The notes under the pieces: model-generated | What the model was told of the DNA's origin: nothing | The model's input: the letters and a program-made list of their open reading frames with translations, nothing else | Databases searched by the model: none | Position numbers and translations under genes: made by a program | Origin: Streptomyces capitiformicae | GTDB lineage: Bacteria; Actinomycetota; Actinomycetes; Streptomycetales; Streptomycetaceae | DNA: 64,000 nucleotides | Reading direction: 5' to 3' | Assembly (NCBI RefSeq): GCF_002214185.1 | Contig: NZ_CP022161.1 | Span: forward strand, 1 to 64,000 | Shown here: one piece after another, positions 34,135 through 46,100 of the stretch | How positions within the stretch are numbered: position 1 is the first letter of the stretch | Layout of the letters: every line of letters begins with the position of its first letter

Positions 34135-37100
34135 TCACTGCTGCCAGGAACGGAACGCCCGCAGGTGTTCCGGAGTGACCATGAGCTCCAGACGCTCGTC
34201 GTCCTGTTCTCCGCCGCCGAGCGCGGCGAGGAGTCGGCGGGCCGGTACGTTGCGCGGGGTGCGTTCCGCCGTCAGGCGGACCTTGGCGCAGCCCAGTTCG
34301 TCGGCCCGGTCGGCGAGCCATTGCAACAGGCGTTCCTCGACGCCCCGGCCGAGGGCCCGGCAGCTCATCAGCCAGGCCAGTACGTCGAGTTGGCCGCCGT
34401 CCGCGCGGAGGGCGAGCAGCCCGATCTGGCCGTAGTCGCCGAACCGGTCCCGGGCGGCGGCCGTCCACACCTCGCCGTGTTGGCGCCAGCGGTCGACGTC
34501 GCCGCCGTCGGCGGACCGGGCGTGCAGGGTGAACTGATTGGTGCGGCGGACGAGTTGCTCGGCCCGCTGGACGTCGCTGTCGGACAGGGCCCTGATGTCG
34601 ACCTGGAGGTCGAGTTCGGCGAGGAAGTCCTCGAAACCCGCCTGCTCGCGTACGGCGTCCCGCTCGCGCTCCTGCTCGTAGAAGCGTGCCCGCAAGGCGT
34701 CCTCGGCGGTTGCCGCCATCGGAACCAGCGGCCACAACCGGCCCAGGAACTCCTCCAGTTCGGTGGCCGGCGGGCAGGTCACCGACAGCACCTGGGGCAG
34801 TGCCGAGCGCATCTTGGCTATCTCGGCGGGGTTGTCGTCCAGGAAGAGGAAGCTGTCGAGGCCGAGGTTGAGTGTGTTCGCCGCGTCGGCCAGGCGGAGG
34901 GGTTTGGGGCCCCAGGCGGCGGAGAGCACGCTGAAGTGTTCGGCCTTGAGGAGGCTGTCGGGCCGGTCCAGTACGGCGCGGACGGTGTCCTCGTCGTTGT
35001 TGCTGACCAGCGCGAGCAGTGCGCCGGCGTCCCGCCACCGCAACAGCCGGCGCGCGAGCAGGGCACGCGGCCCGGTCAGATCGACGGCGTCGGGGCCGAT
35101 CTCTCCGGCCACCCCGCCCCACAGGGTCTCGTCGCCGTCCACCGCGATCACCTTCGGCGCGGGGCGGGTCACCGCCCGTACGACGTCGGCGAGGCGCAGG
35201 GCCACCGCCGCCTGGAACTGCGGGGTGAACGGCAGGTGGGCCAGTCGCTCGGTCGTTGCGTCGAAGCGTTCGGCCACGGGGTGGTGGCGGGTCCAGTCGT
35301 CGGGGCCGAGGACCGCGACAGCGGGCAGTTCGGCGAGTTCGGCGGCGATCTCGCGTTCCCAGCGCGCGAGGCGGTCGTCGTCGCGGTCCTGGCCGGCGAG
35401 ACGGTCGTCGTCGCGGGAGGACGGGAGGAAGCCGACGATCAAGGGCTTTCGGGTGCGCTCGGACAGGGTGCGCAGCGCGGCCGGGTACGTGGTGCGCAGC
35501 TCGGCGAGGAGTGCGTCGTCCACTGGGCCGAACCGTTCCAGGTCCGTCGCCCGCAGCAGTACGACACCCACCGTCGTGGCGGGGTCGGCGAAGACGCCGG
35601 AGGGGTCGCGCAGGGCTGCGAGTACCTGGTGGTACGGGGCTTCCGCGACCTTCGCACCCTCACCGGCCGCCGTCTCGATCATCAGCGGCAGGTTGCCGAG
35701 GGCGAAGGTGGCGGCCAGGGCGAGGGAGTGTCGGGGGGTGGGGGCAGACGGCCGGTCGGTCGTCGTCGTACGCACCGCGGCCGACGGCTCCTCGACCGCC
35801 TCCGCGATCAGCCTCAGGAACTCCTCCCCCAGCGCACCTGCGGTGGCCGCGTCCAGGATGTCGAGGTTGTGGTCGAGGCGGATCCGGCCCGCGTCCGGGG
35901 TCATGGTGATCATCAGGTCGAGGTCGGAGTAGCCCGTCCCTGCCGGGAGGACCTCCAGGTTGCTCAGACGACCCGCCGAGGAGCGGACGAAGTTGAAGTA
36001 CACCTCGATCAGAGGGGCGTTGGCCCGATGCAGGTCCTGCTTGGCCAGGGTCGCCAGGACGTCCGTGAACATGGCGCCCTTCGCCAGGACCTTCTCCAGG
36101 CGGCCGTCGGTGCGGCGCAGTACGTCCTCGATGCGCTCCGTCGCCCGGGCCTCGGCCGGGAACGGCACCGGCACCCCGAAGAAGCCCACCGCGTCGTAGG
36201 CGTCGGCGTGAATGCGGGTGTCCACGGGCACCGCCAGCACGAAACGCTCCCGCTCCCGCATACGGGCCAGCAACACGGTCAGGGCGCCGAGGCAGAAGGC
36301 GGCGGGCGTGACGGCGAGGCTGCTCGCGGCCGCCGAGACCTGTTCCATGAGGCCGTCCGGGATCGTCACGGTGACGCTCCCGGCCCGGTAGGAACGTTCC
36401 GCCGGGCGCGACCGGGCGAGGGTCAGGTCGAGGCGGGCGCTGCCGTGGAAGGCTTCGCGCCACTCGGCCACGCCTTCGGCCGCGCCGTCGGCCTTGGCGG
36501 TCTGCTGGGCCTGGATGAGGAGGTCGATGTCGCGGTTGGTGACCGTGGCGCCGAGCGGGGCGCCGGACAGTTCGGCGTCGATCTCCCCCGCCACCAGCAG
36601 CAGCGACTGGAGATCGCTCACGGCGTGATGGGCGCCGAAGACCAGGGTCTGACCGTGGGTGGTGCCGCCGTCGAGGAGTTCGAAGCGCCACAGGGGTGCG
36701 GTCGTCAGGTCGAACGGCGGTTCCAGCAGCGTGCGCAGCCGGTCGGCGGCGTCGATTCGGGTGTCGTCCGCCACGGTCGTCCAGCGCAGCAAGGGCTCCG
36801 CCGGCTCACGGTCCACCCGCAGCTGTCGGCCCCTGCCGGTGCCGGATTCGATCGCTGTGCGCAGGGCCGCGTGGCGGGCGGCGAGCCGGTCGAGGATGCC
36901 GGTGAGCGTCTCGTGGGTGGTCGGTGTGGTGAGCCGTACGGCGAGGCCGACGGCGTGGGCCGCGTCGGGCATGCCCGGCTGGGCGCTGCGCAGCAGACGT
37001 ACGACGTCGCGGGTGGCGGGCCGGAGCTCGGTGTCGGGAACCTCGGCGGCCGCCTCGGCCCGCTCCTCCAGGGCCTCGGTGGTGGCCCGTTCGGGCAGGG

Positions 37101-40100
37101 CCGCGGCCAGGGCCTGAGCGAGGCCTCGGATGTCGGTGGCCGAGAACACGGCGGCGGCCGGGAGTTCGACGCCCAGTTCACGGGCGAAGGCGTTGCGCAG
37201 GCGGACGAACATCAGGGAGTCCAGGCCCAGTTCCTTCAGCGGCGTGTTCGCCGGTATCTCCGACACCTCCGCCGCACCGCCGGACACCTCGCCGACCCTG
37301 GCCCGTACGTAGGCTTCGAGCCGCATGGCGCGGTCCGCGTCCGTGGCCGCCGTCAGCACCTGCTTGACCAGGTCGTCGGCGCCGTCCGTGCCGCCGCCCG
37401 TGGGGACGGTCACCAGGTCGCCGAGTAGGGGACGCGTGCGGGCCGCGTCCGGGTCGAGGGCGAGCATCTCCCAGTCCAGGGCGAGGGGTGCGAGTTGGCG
37501 TCGCTCGGTGGACAGCACCCGGTCGAAGAGCTCGCCGCCTTCCTGCGGGGTGAAGGCCACCAGGCCGGAACGGTTCATCTCTGCGGCGCGGGTCCCCGAT
37601 TCGGCGACCATGCCGACGCCCGTCCAGGCGCCCCAGTCGAGGCTGAGTGCGTGGCGGTCGGTGTGGGTGAGGTGGTGGGCCCAGGCGTCGAGGAAGGCGT
37701 TGGCCGCCGAGTACGGGCTCTGTCCTGGCGAACCGAGGAGACCGGCAGCCGAGGCGAACAGGATCAAGTCCTCCGCTTCGGGGACGAGTTCGGTGAGGAG
37801 GGCGGTGCCGAGGACCTTGGGGGCGAGGACGCGTCGGACGTGGTCGTCGGTGAGGTTGGTGATCGTCGCGTCGTCGAGGACACCGGCGGCGTGGACGATT
37901 CCGGTGATCGGCCCGGCTTCCTGTCGTACGGCGTCCAGCGCGGTGGTGAGACTGTCGCGGTCGGTGACGTCGGCGCGGGTCAGGCGGACGGTGACGCCGC
38001 GTTCTTCGAGGGCCCTGATCCAGGCGGTGGTGTCCGGGGTGGGGGTGGAGCGGCTCATCAGGGCCAGGTGACGGGCGCCGCGGCGGACCAGCCGGTCGGC
38101 GACGACGCGGCCGAGGCCGCCGAGACCGCCGGTGATGAGGTACACGCCGTCAGGGGTGATCCGGCCGTGACCGCCGTCGTCCGGGCGGGTGCGGGTCAGG
38201 CGCGGGACCAGGCGGCCCGCTCCACGGAGCGCGACGAGGCGTTCGTCGTCCGCGTGTCGCAGCTGGGTCCACAGGGCGTCGGTGTCGGTGGGTGCGAGGT
38301 CGATCAGGGTGGTGGACAGTTCCGGGTGTTCCTGGGCCACGGCGAGGCCGAAGCCCCAGGCGAGGGCCTGCTGGGGGGAGGTCACCTGGGTACTGTCACC
38401 GGCGGCCTGGCTGCCGCGGGTGATCAGGAACAGCCTCGGCGTTTTCCCGGCGCGCCGCCGCTCCGTGAGCGCCCGTACGGCGTGCAGGGTGGTCAGGCAG
38501 GTGAGCCGGGCGGCTTCGTCGGCTGTATGAGGGTCGGTGATGGTGGGGGCGTCGAGGGCGGTCAGCTGGATGACGCGTTCGGGCAGCTGGTCGGGGTAGG
38601 CCTCGTCGAACAGGCGGACCAGTTGCTCGGGGTCGGCCGGGTCGAGGGTGTAGTGGCCGGGGCCCTCGACAGTGAAGGCCTCGCCTCGGCGGGCGATGAC
38701 GTGCGGGATCGAGGCGGCGTCCAGGCGTTCGCCGAGTGCGGCGGCCACACCCGTGTCGTCGGCCAGGAGCAGCCAGCTGTCGTCGGTGGGCTGTGCCTGC
38801 GGGGCGGGCCGGGACTGCCAGCGGGTCTCGAAGAGGGCGCCGTCGAGCGGCGAGAGCGCGGCGACCCTGAACTGCTCGGCCTCCAGAACGAGTTGCTCGT
38901 TCTCGTCGAACAGTCGCAGGTCGAGGGTGGCGGTGTCGCCGTCCACTGAACGGAGGTGGCAGGTCACCCACACGGGTGCGGTGCGCAGCCCGGTGAACCT
39001 CAGCCGTCCGACCCCGGCGGGCACGAACGCCCGCCCCTCGGGCGCGTCACCCGGCAGAGCGGCCGTGTGGAAGGCGGCGTCGAGGAGCGCCGGGTGCAGG
39101 AGATGACCGGCGGCGGGCTTCGGGGCCAGTCGGCCGAGAGCCGCGCCGTCCGTACGGTGGCCCTGCTCAAGGCCGCGGAAGGCCGGGCCGTAGTCGATGC
39201 CGAGGGCGGTGAGGCCGGCGTACACGGTCGGTAGATCGGCTTCCTCGGTGCACCACTCGCGCAGGGTGGCGAGTCGCTCTGTTGCCGCCGGGTGGGTGTC
39301 GGTTTCGGTATGACTGCCCAGGGCGACGCGTCCGGTGACGTGGCGTTCCCATGGCGTACGCCGTTCACCGGTGGGCGCCGAGGCGATGGTGAAGGCCCGG
39401 AAGCCGTCCTCGGCGGGCCGCAGGACCAGCTGCAGCCGTACGGGCTTGTCGGCGTCCAGGCGCAGGGGCTGGACGAACTGGACGTCGGCCAGCCGCACTT
39501 CGCCGCCTTCACGCAGGGCGGAGGCACCCTCCAGTGCCATGTCGAGGAAGGCCGCGCCGGGCAGCCAGACCTCGCCGGTGACCTTGTGGTCGGTCAGGTA
39601 GGCGAAGCGGCTGTCGCGCAGGTCGATGTCGGTCTGGAAGAGGTGGCGGTCGGGTTCGTCGCTGGCCTCGATGTGCGTGCCGAGCAACGGGGCGCCACCC
39701 CCGTTCTGGGCAGCGGGGGCGAGCCAGTGGCGTTCGCGGGCGAAGGCGTACGTGGGCAGGTCGACCCGGTGACCGACCGGGAACACCTGCCCCCACTCGG
39801 GCGTGAACCCGGCCGTGTACAACTCCCCCAGCCTGCCCAGCAGGACGTCCATCCCGTCCTGCTGCCTGCTCAGCGAGCCGACGCTCACCGCGTCGACACC
39901 GGCCTCGGCAGCCACCGCCTCGATCGAGGAGCCGAGCGACGGGTGGGGGCTCACTTCCACGAAGTAGCGGTAGCCGTCGTCCAGCATGCGCCGGATGGTG
40001 TCGGCGAAACGGACGGGCTCGCTGAGGTTCGCGTACCAGTACTCGGCGTCCAGCTGATCGCTCGCGATCGGTTCCGCGCGAACCGTGGAGTACAGCGGGA

Positions 40101-43100
40101 ACAGGGCCCGGCTGCCCCGGACTTCAGTGAACCGCTTGAGGAGTTCCTCGCGGAGCGGGGCCATCGCGGGGGTGTGCGAGGCGAACACCGTCGACAGCCG
40201 ACGGGCCGGTATCTCCTGATCGTCCAGCCGCTGCCGCAGCTCGGCGAGTGCGTCGGCGTCGCCGGCGACCGCGGTGGAATGCGGACTGTTGACGGCCGCG
40301 ACGAACAGGCGGCCCGCGTACGGTACGAGCAGTTCCTCGACCTGCGGGCTCGGCAGTTCGACGGCGAGCATGCCGCCCTTTCCGGCCAGGGGTGCGACGG
40401 CCTGGGCTCGGCCGGTCACCACGGTGACGGCGTCGTCCAGGGTGAGAGCGCCCGTGAGGTATGCGGCGGCGACCTCGCCGAGGCTGTGGCCGACCACGGC
40501 GTCCGGGGTGACACCGAGGCCGCACCAGGCGGCTCCCAGAGCGGCGTTGACCGCGAACAGCACCGGCTGAAGGATCTCGGTGCGGTCGAAGGCGGTCGCT
40601 GTGTCGGTGGTGTTGCTGCTGTCCTTGAGGACGTCGAGCACGGACCAGCCGACGCGCTCGCGGATCGCCGCGTCGATGAGGAGCAGTTCCTCACGGAACG
40701 CCTTCGAGTGGGACATCAGGTGCAGGCCCATGCCGGGCCACTGGCCGCCATGACCGGCCAAGACGAACGCCACCTTGCCGGTCTGTTCCGCGCGGGGTGC
40801 CGTCAGCGGGGCCCGGCCGGTCGCCAAGGCGTCGAGCTGGGCGAGGAGTTCGTCCCGGTCGGCTGCCACGAGTGCGGCACGCCGTTCGAAGTGGGTGCGG
40901 TGGCGGGCCAGGGTGTGGGCGATGTCCGGCAGTACGGCGTCGTCGGCGTCGTGCAGGTGGGTGGCCAGTCGTGCGGCCTGCTCGCGCACGGCCGTCTCAC
41001 TCCGCCCGGACAGTGCGAACAGTCGCTTGCCCGGGGGGAGTTCGACTGACGGCTCCGGTTCGGTCCGGGGCGCTTCTTCGACAATCACGTGGGCGTTGGT
41101 GCCGCTGATACCGAAGGAGCTGACACCGGCACGGCGTACCCGCGTCTCCGAAGCCGGCCAGGCCACCTCCTCGTGCAAAAGGTGCAGTCCGCTGCTGTCC
41201 CAGTCGACATGTCGGCTGGGCGTGTCGGCGTGCAGGGTGCGCGGGAGGGCCTGGTGGCGAAGCGACTGGACCACTTTGATCAGTCCGACAACTCCGGAGG
41301 CCGCCTGTGCGTGGCCGATGTTCGACTTCAGCGAGCCCAGAAACAGCGGACGATCCTGGGGGCGGGTGGTGGCGAAGACCTCGGCCAGGGCGTTGGCCTC
41401 GATCGGGTCGCCCAGCGTGGTGCCCGTGCCGTGGGCCTCGACGTAGTCGATATCGGCGGGCTCCAAGCCGGACTGTTCCAGGGCCCGCTCGATCACCTGT
41501 TCCTGTGCCGGGCCGTTCGGCGCGGACAATCCCTGGCTGCGCCCGTCCTGATTGACGGCCGTACCGCGCAGTACGGCCAGTACCTCGTCCCCGTCCCGCC
41601 GGGCATCACTCAGCCGCTTCAGTACGACCATCCCGACGGCCTCGGACCAGATGGCCCCGTCCGCCGCGTCGGAGAACGACCGGCAGCGCCCCGTCGGCGA
41701 CAGCCCCCGCAACCGGCTGAACTCCACGAAGGTCTGGGGCGTGACCATGAGCGTCACTCCACCGGTCAGCGCGAGATCGCACTCACCATGGCGGAGTGCC
41801 TGCGCGGCCAGGTGGATCGCCACCAGCGACGACGAGCAGGCCGTGTCGACGGTGAGCGCCGGTCCGTTGAGTCCGAGGGTGTAGGCGAGTCGGCCCGAGG
41901 CGACGCTCGGTGCCGAGCCGGTGCCGACGTATCCGTCGAGTTGGTCGAGGCGGGAGCCCGCCAGGTAGTCGCTGCCGAACATGCCGACGTAGACACCGGT
42001 GGTGCTGCCGGCCAGTTCGGCGGGCACGATCCCGGCCCGCTCCAGCGCTTCCCACGCCGTCTCCAGCAGCAACCGCTGCTGCGGGTCCATGGCCGCCGCC
42101 TCCTTCGGGGTGATCCCGAAGAAGCCCGCGTCGAAGGAGCCGATGTCGTCCAGGAAGCCGCCCTCACGGGCATAGGACTTGCCCAGCGCCTCCGGATCGG
42201 GGTCGTAGAGCGACTCCACGTCCCAGCGCCCGGCCGGGAACGGACCCACCGCGTCCCGGCCCTCCGCCACCAGCCGCCACAACCCCTCCGGATCGGTCAC
42301 ACCACCCGGCGCACGACACGCCATCGCCACCACCGCCACCGGCTCGTCGACCGATGCGGTGGCCGGCGCGTCGGGGACCTTGCGGCGGGTCGTGCGGTCA
42401 CCCGGTGCGAGCACCGTGTTCAGGAGGTGCTCGGCGAGTCGGGTCGGAGTGGGGTGGTCGAACAGGAGGGTGGCGGGGAGCTTGGCGCCGAGGCGGTTGC
42501 CGAGACGGTTGCGGAGTTCGACGGCCGTCACCGAGTCCATGCCGAGGTCGCGCAGCGGCTCGTCGGGGCGGACGGACTCCGCTGAACGCATGCCGAGGGC
42601 GCGGCAGGCCTCCTCGCGGATCATGGCGAGAACGCGTTCGGCGCGTTCGGCTTCCGGGAGACGGGCCAGGCGTTCGGCCAGGCCCTCACGGCTGTTCTGG
42701 TCGGCGCGGGCGGCGGGCAGCAGCGAGCGCCAGAGCGCCGCTGAAACACCGCTCGTGGAGGCCGTGTTGTCGCGCAGGCGGCGTAGCTCCAGGGCCCAGG
42801 CGACGAGGTGCGGGGCCCCCTGTCGCAGGGCGAGCCCGACCAGTTCGCGGCCCTGGTCGGTGGTGAGGGCGCGGTGGCCGAGGCGGGCCATCCGTTCCAG
42901 GTCGGCGTGTTCGGCGGCGAGGCCCTCGCCCGCCCAGGCACCGAAGGAGACGGACACGCCCGGCAGGCCCAACGCCCGTCGATGCTGGGCGAGTTGGTCG
43001 AGAAAGACGTTGGCCGCGGCGTAGTTGCCCTGGCCCGCGTTGCCCACCACACCGGCGGCGGAGGAGACCAGCAGGAACAGGTCCAGCGGCAGCTGGGCGG

Positions 43101-46100
43101 TGAGTCGGTGCAGGTGGACGGCGCCGTCGACCTTCGGGCGCAGTACCTGTGCGAGGCGTTCGGGCCTCAGCTCGGCGACCACGCCGTCGGCCAGGATGCC
43201 GGCGCAGTGCACGACACCGCGCAGGGGCAGGTCGTCGCCGATACGGCCGATTACGTCGGCCAGGGCCGCCTCGTCCGCGCTGTCACACGCGGCGACCTCG
43301 ACCTCGGTGCCGAGGGCGGTCAGTTCCGCGGTGACTTCGGCGGTACGTGGATCGGCATCGCCTTGACGGGAGGTCAGCAGCAGGCGGGGGACGCCGTGTT
43401 CGGCGAGAAGCCGGGCGATGTGGCGGCCCACCGCGCCCAGACCGCCGGTGATCAGGACGGTGCCGTCGGTGGGTACGAGTGCCGGGCGGCCCACGAGGTC
43501 GAGGACGACAGGGGCGCCGGTCGCGTGCTGTCGCCGTATCGCCTCGCGTGCGGCGGTGACGGGGAAGACCTGGGGGCGGACGGGGGCGCTCAGAGCCGCG
43601 TCGACGGCTTCACGGACGAACTCTTCACGAGCGGGCTCCTCACGAGCGTCCTCACGATCGGCAACGGCCGGCGTGAGAGCGAGGGCGGCGGCCGCGGTCG
43701 TGAACGGTGTCTCGTCGGGCAGCACCGCGACCAGCCGCGCGTCGGCGACCGCCTCGGAACCCGGCGCGGTGCCGGCGAGGGCGACGACGCGCTGCCCGGG
43801 GGCGAGGCCCTCGACCTCGTCCCCGACCTCGGTGATGATCCCCGCGCACCCGGCGAGCGGCCGTACACCGACCGCGTGCACCTGGATGCGCACCTGGCCC
43901 GGGTCCAGGATCCGGGACTCGGCCGGGCGGAGTGTCACGTCCGTCGTGAGGCCGGTCAGTTCGTATCCGGTCAGTTCGTAGGTGTCTCCGGCGGGGATGC
44001 GCAACGCGTCCGCGGCGCGGGCCCGCACCAGCCTCGGGGCCAGTAACGCACCTGCTCGGCAGGCGAGTTCGGGTTCGTCGACGTAACGGACGGCTGTCGG
44101 CAGGACATCCGGGGAGTCCGGGGAGTCGAGGTCGAGAAGGGTCAGCCCGAGGTCCGGGTGCTCGGTGCGTGCGCTGCGGGCCAGGCCCCACAGCACCGAC
44201 TGGGCGAACCCAGGAACCGTGTCGCCTTCGCCGGCCGCCACCGCGCCCCGCGTCACCCAGACGATCCGGGCGGGCGCCTGCTCCTGTGGCAGGGCGATCA
44301 GCGTCTGGAGTTCGGCCAGTGCCGTGGCCGCCAACTCCTGTGCCACGGCGGCGGGTTCGGCGTCGGCTGCCGGACACGGCCAGAACCGTACGAGGACGTC
44401 GGCGGCCGTGTCACCGGCCCCGACCGCTCCCTCACCGACCCGGATCCCCTCGGCGCGGAGTCCGCGCAGCGCCGCCGCGACCTCCGGATCCGCCGGGTCT
44501 CCCACCACGGTCCACTCGGTGCCCGGGCCTTCGGCGGGTTCCTCGGTGAGATCGGTGAGCGCCGTCCACACCACCTCGTACAGGTGGCGGCCGTTCTCCG
44601 CGCCGCTGTTCAGGTCCGCCGGGTCGGCGGCGCGCAGTCGTACGCCTTCCAGTCGTCCTGCGGGGAGGCCGTCGGTGTCCCACAGGGTCACGTCCATCGT
44701 GAGGTCCGTGCCGGAGCCGCCCGTGCGCCGGACGAGGGCGATGAGGTCGGTGGCGCCGCCGGGCGGCAGGACGCAGCGGCCCACCGCGACCGGCAGCAGG
44801 ACGCGGCTGTCGGAGGTGTCGAAGGAGGCGGCCACGTGCAGGGCCGCGTCCAGCAGGGCCGGGTGGACGGGGTACGGGTCGGCCGTGTCGCGGGCCGCGG
44901 CGGGCAGTGAGAGGCGTGCCAGGAGTTCGCCCTCGGCAGTCGGCACCGCTTCCTGTACGCCCTGGAAGGCCGCGCCGTAGCCGAGGCCCTGGCCGGCGAG
45001 TCGCTCGTACGTCTCCGGGGTCCAGGAGGGTTGGACGGTCTGCGGCCAGGCCGGCGGGCCGACGGCCATGACGGGGGCCGATGCGTCGGCGGACGCGGTG
45101 GCGTGCAGGGTCCAGCCCATGGCCTCCTGGCCGCGCGGCCGGCTGTGGACGGTGATCTCCGGTACGGCACCGGCGGTGACCACCTCGACGGAGACCTCGA
45201 CCGTGCCGGAGGCGGGGAGGGTGAAGGGGGCGAGAATGAGCAGGTCGGTGACGTCACCCGGGGCGTCCGGGCGGGCCACGTCGAGGGCGGCGCGGCACAG
45301 CTCCATCAGGGTGGTGCCGGAGACCACGGTCCGGCCGAACACGGCGTGGTCGGGCAGCCAGTCGGCGGTGGCCGGGGACCACTCGCCCCGGAAGGTCCAG
45401 CGGGTCTCGTCCGCCGACTGGAGTTGGACGCCGAGCAAAGGGTGCGCGGCGCGGTCGAAGAGACCGGAGGCGGCGCCGGCGACGGTTTCGGGCTCGATCC
45501 AGTGGCGCTGTGCGTCCCAGGCATACGTCGGCAGGTCCGCCGGTGTGCTGCCCGGGACCAGGCGGCACCAGTCGATCCGCCGTCCGTGGATATGGAGTTC
45601 GGCGGCGGCCCGGTCCAGGCAGCCGGGGCCGTCCTCGTCGCGGCGCAGTGAGCCGACGGCGACCAGGCTGTCGTGGCCGATGTCCTCGGCGATGGTGCGC
45701 ACCGCGGTGAGCAGGGACGGGTGGGGGCCGAGTTCGACGAAGTACCGGTAACCGTCGGCCAGCATGCGCTCCACGGTGGGTGCGAAGCGGACGGGTTCGC
45801 GGAGGTTGGCGTACCAGTAGTGGGCTTCCAGCTCCTCGGTGACCGGCTCGCCGGTGACCGTCGAGTACCAGGCGACGGACGTCGGGTAGGTGGTGACGCC
45901 GTCGAGTTCGTCGAGGATCGTCGTGCGGACCGGTTCGACGCGGGCACTGTGGGAGGCGTAGTCGACGTCGAGGCGGCGGACGAAGACCTGCTGCCGGTCG
46001 AGTTCGGCGAGCAGGGTCTCCAGGGGCTCGACGTCACCGGCGATCACCGTCGAGCGGCTGCTGTTGACGGCGGCGACGGACACCCGGCCGTCCAGGTCGG

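Noticed and set aside
33847..37428. A 1193-codon open frame on the plus strand opposite the PKS
   Set aside because: High G+C in the PKS coding strand leaves antisense frames without stops. The product is Gly/Arg/Val-rich with no domain, and the opposite strand encodes clear C and FkbH domains.
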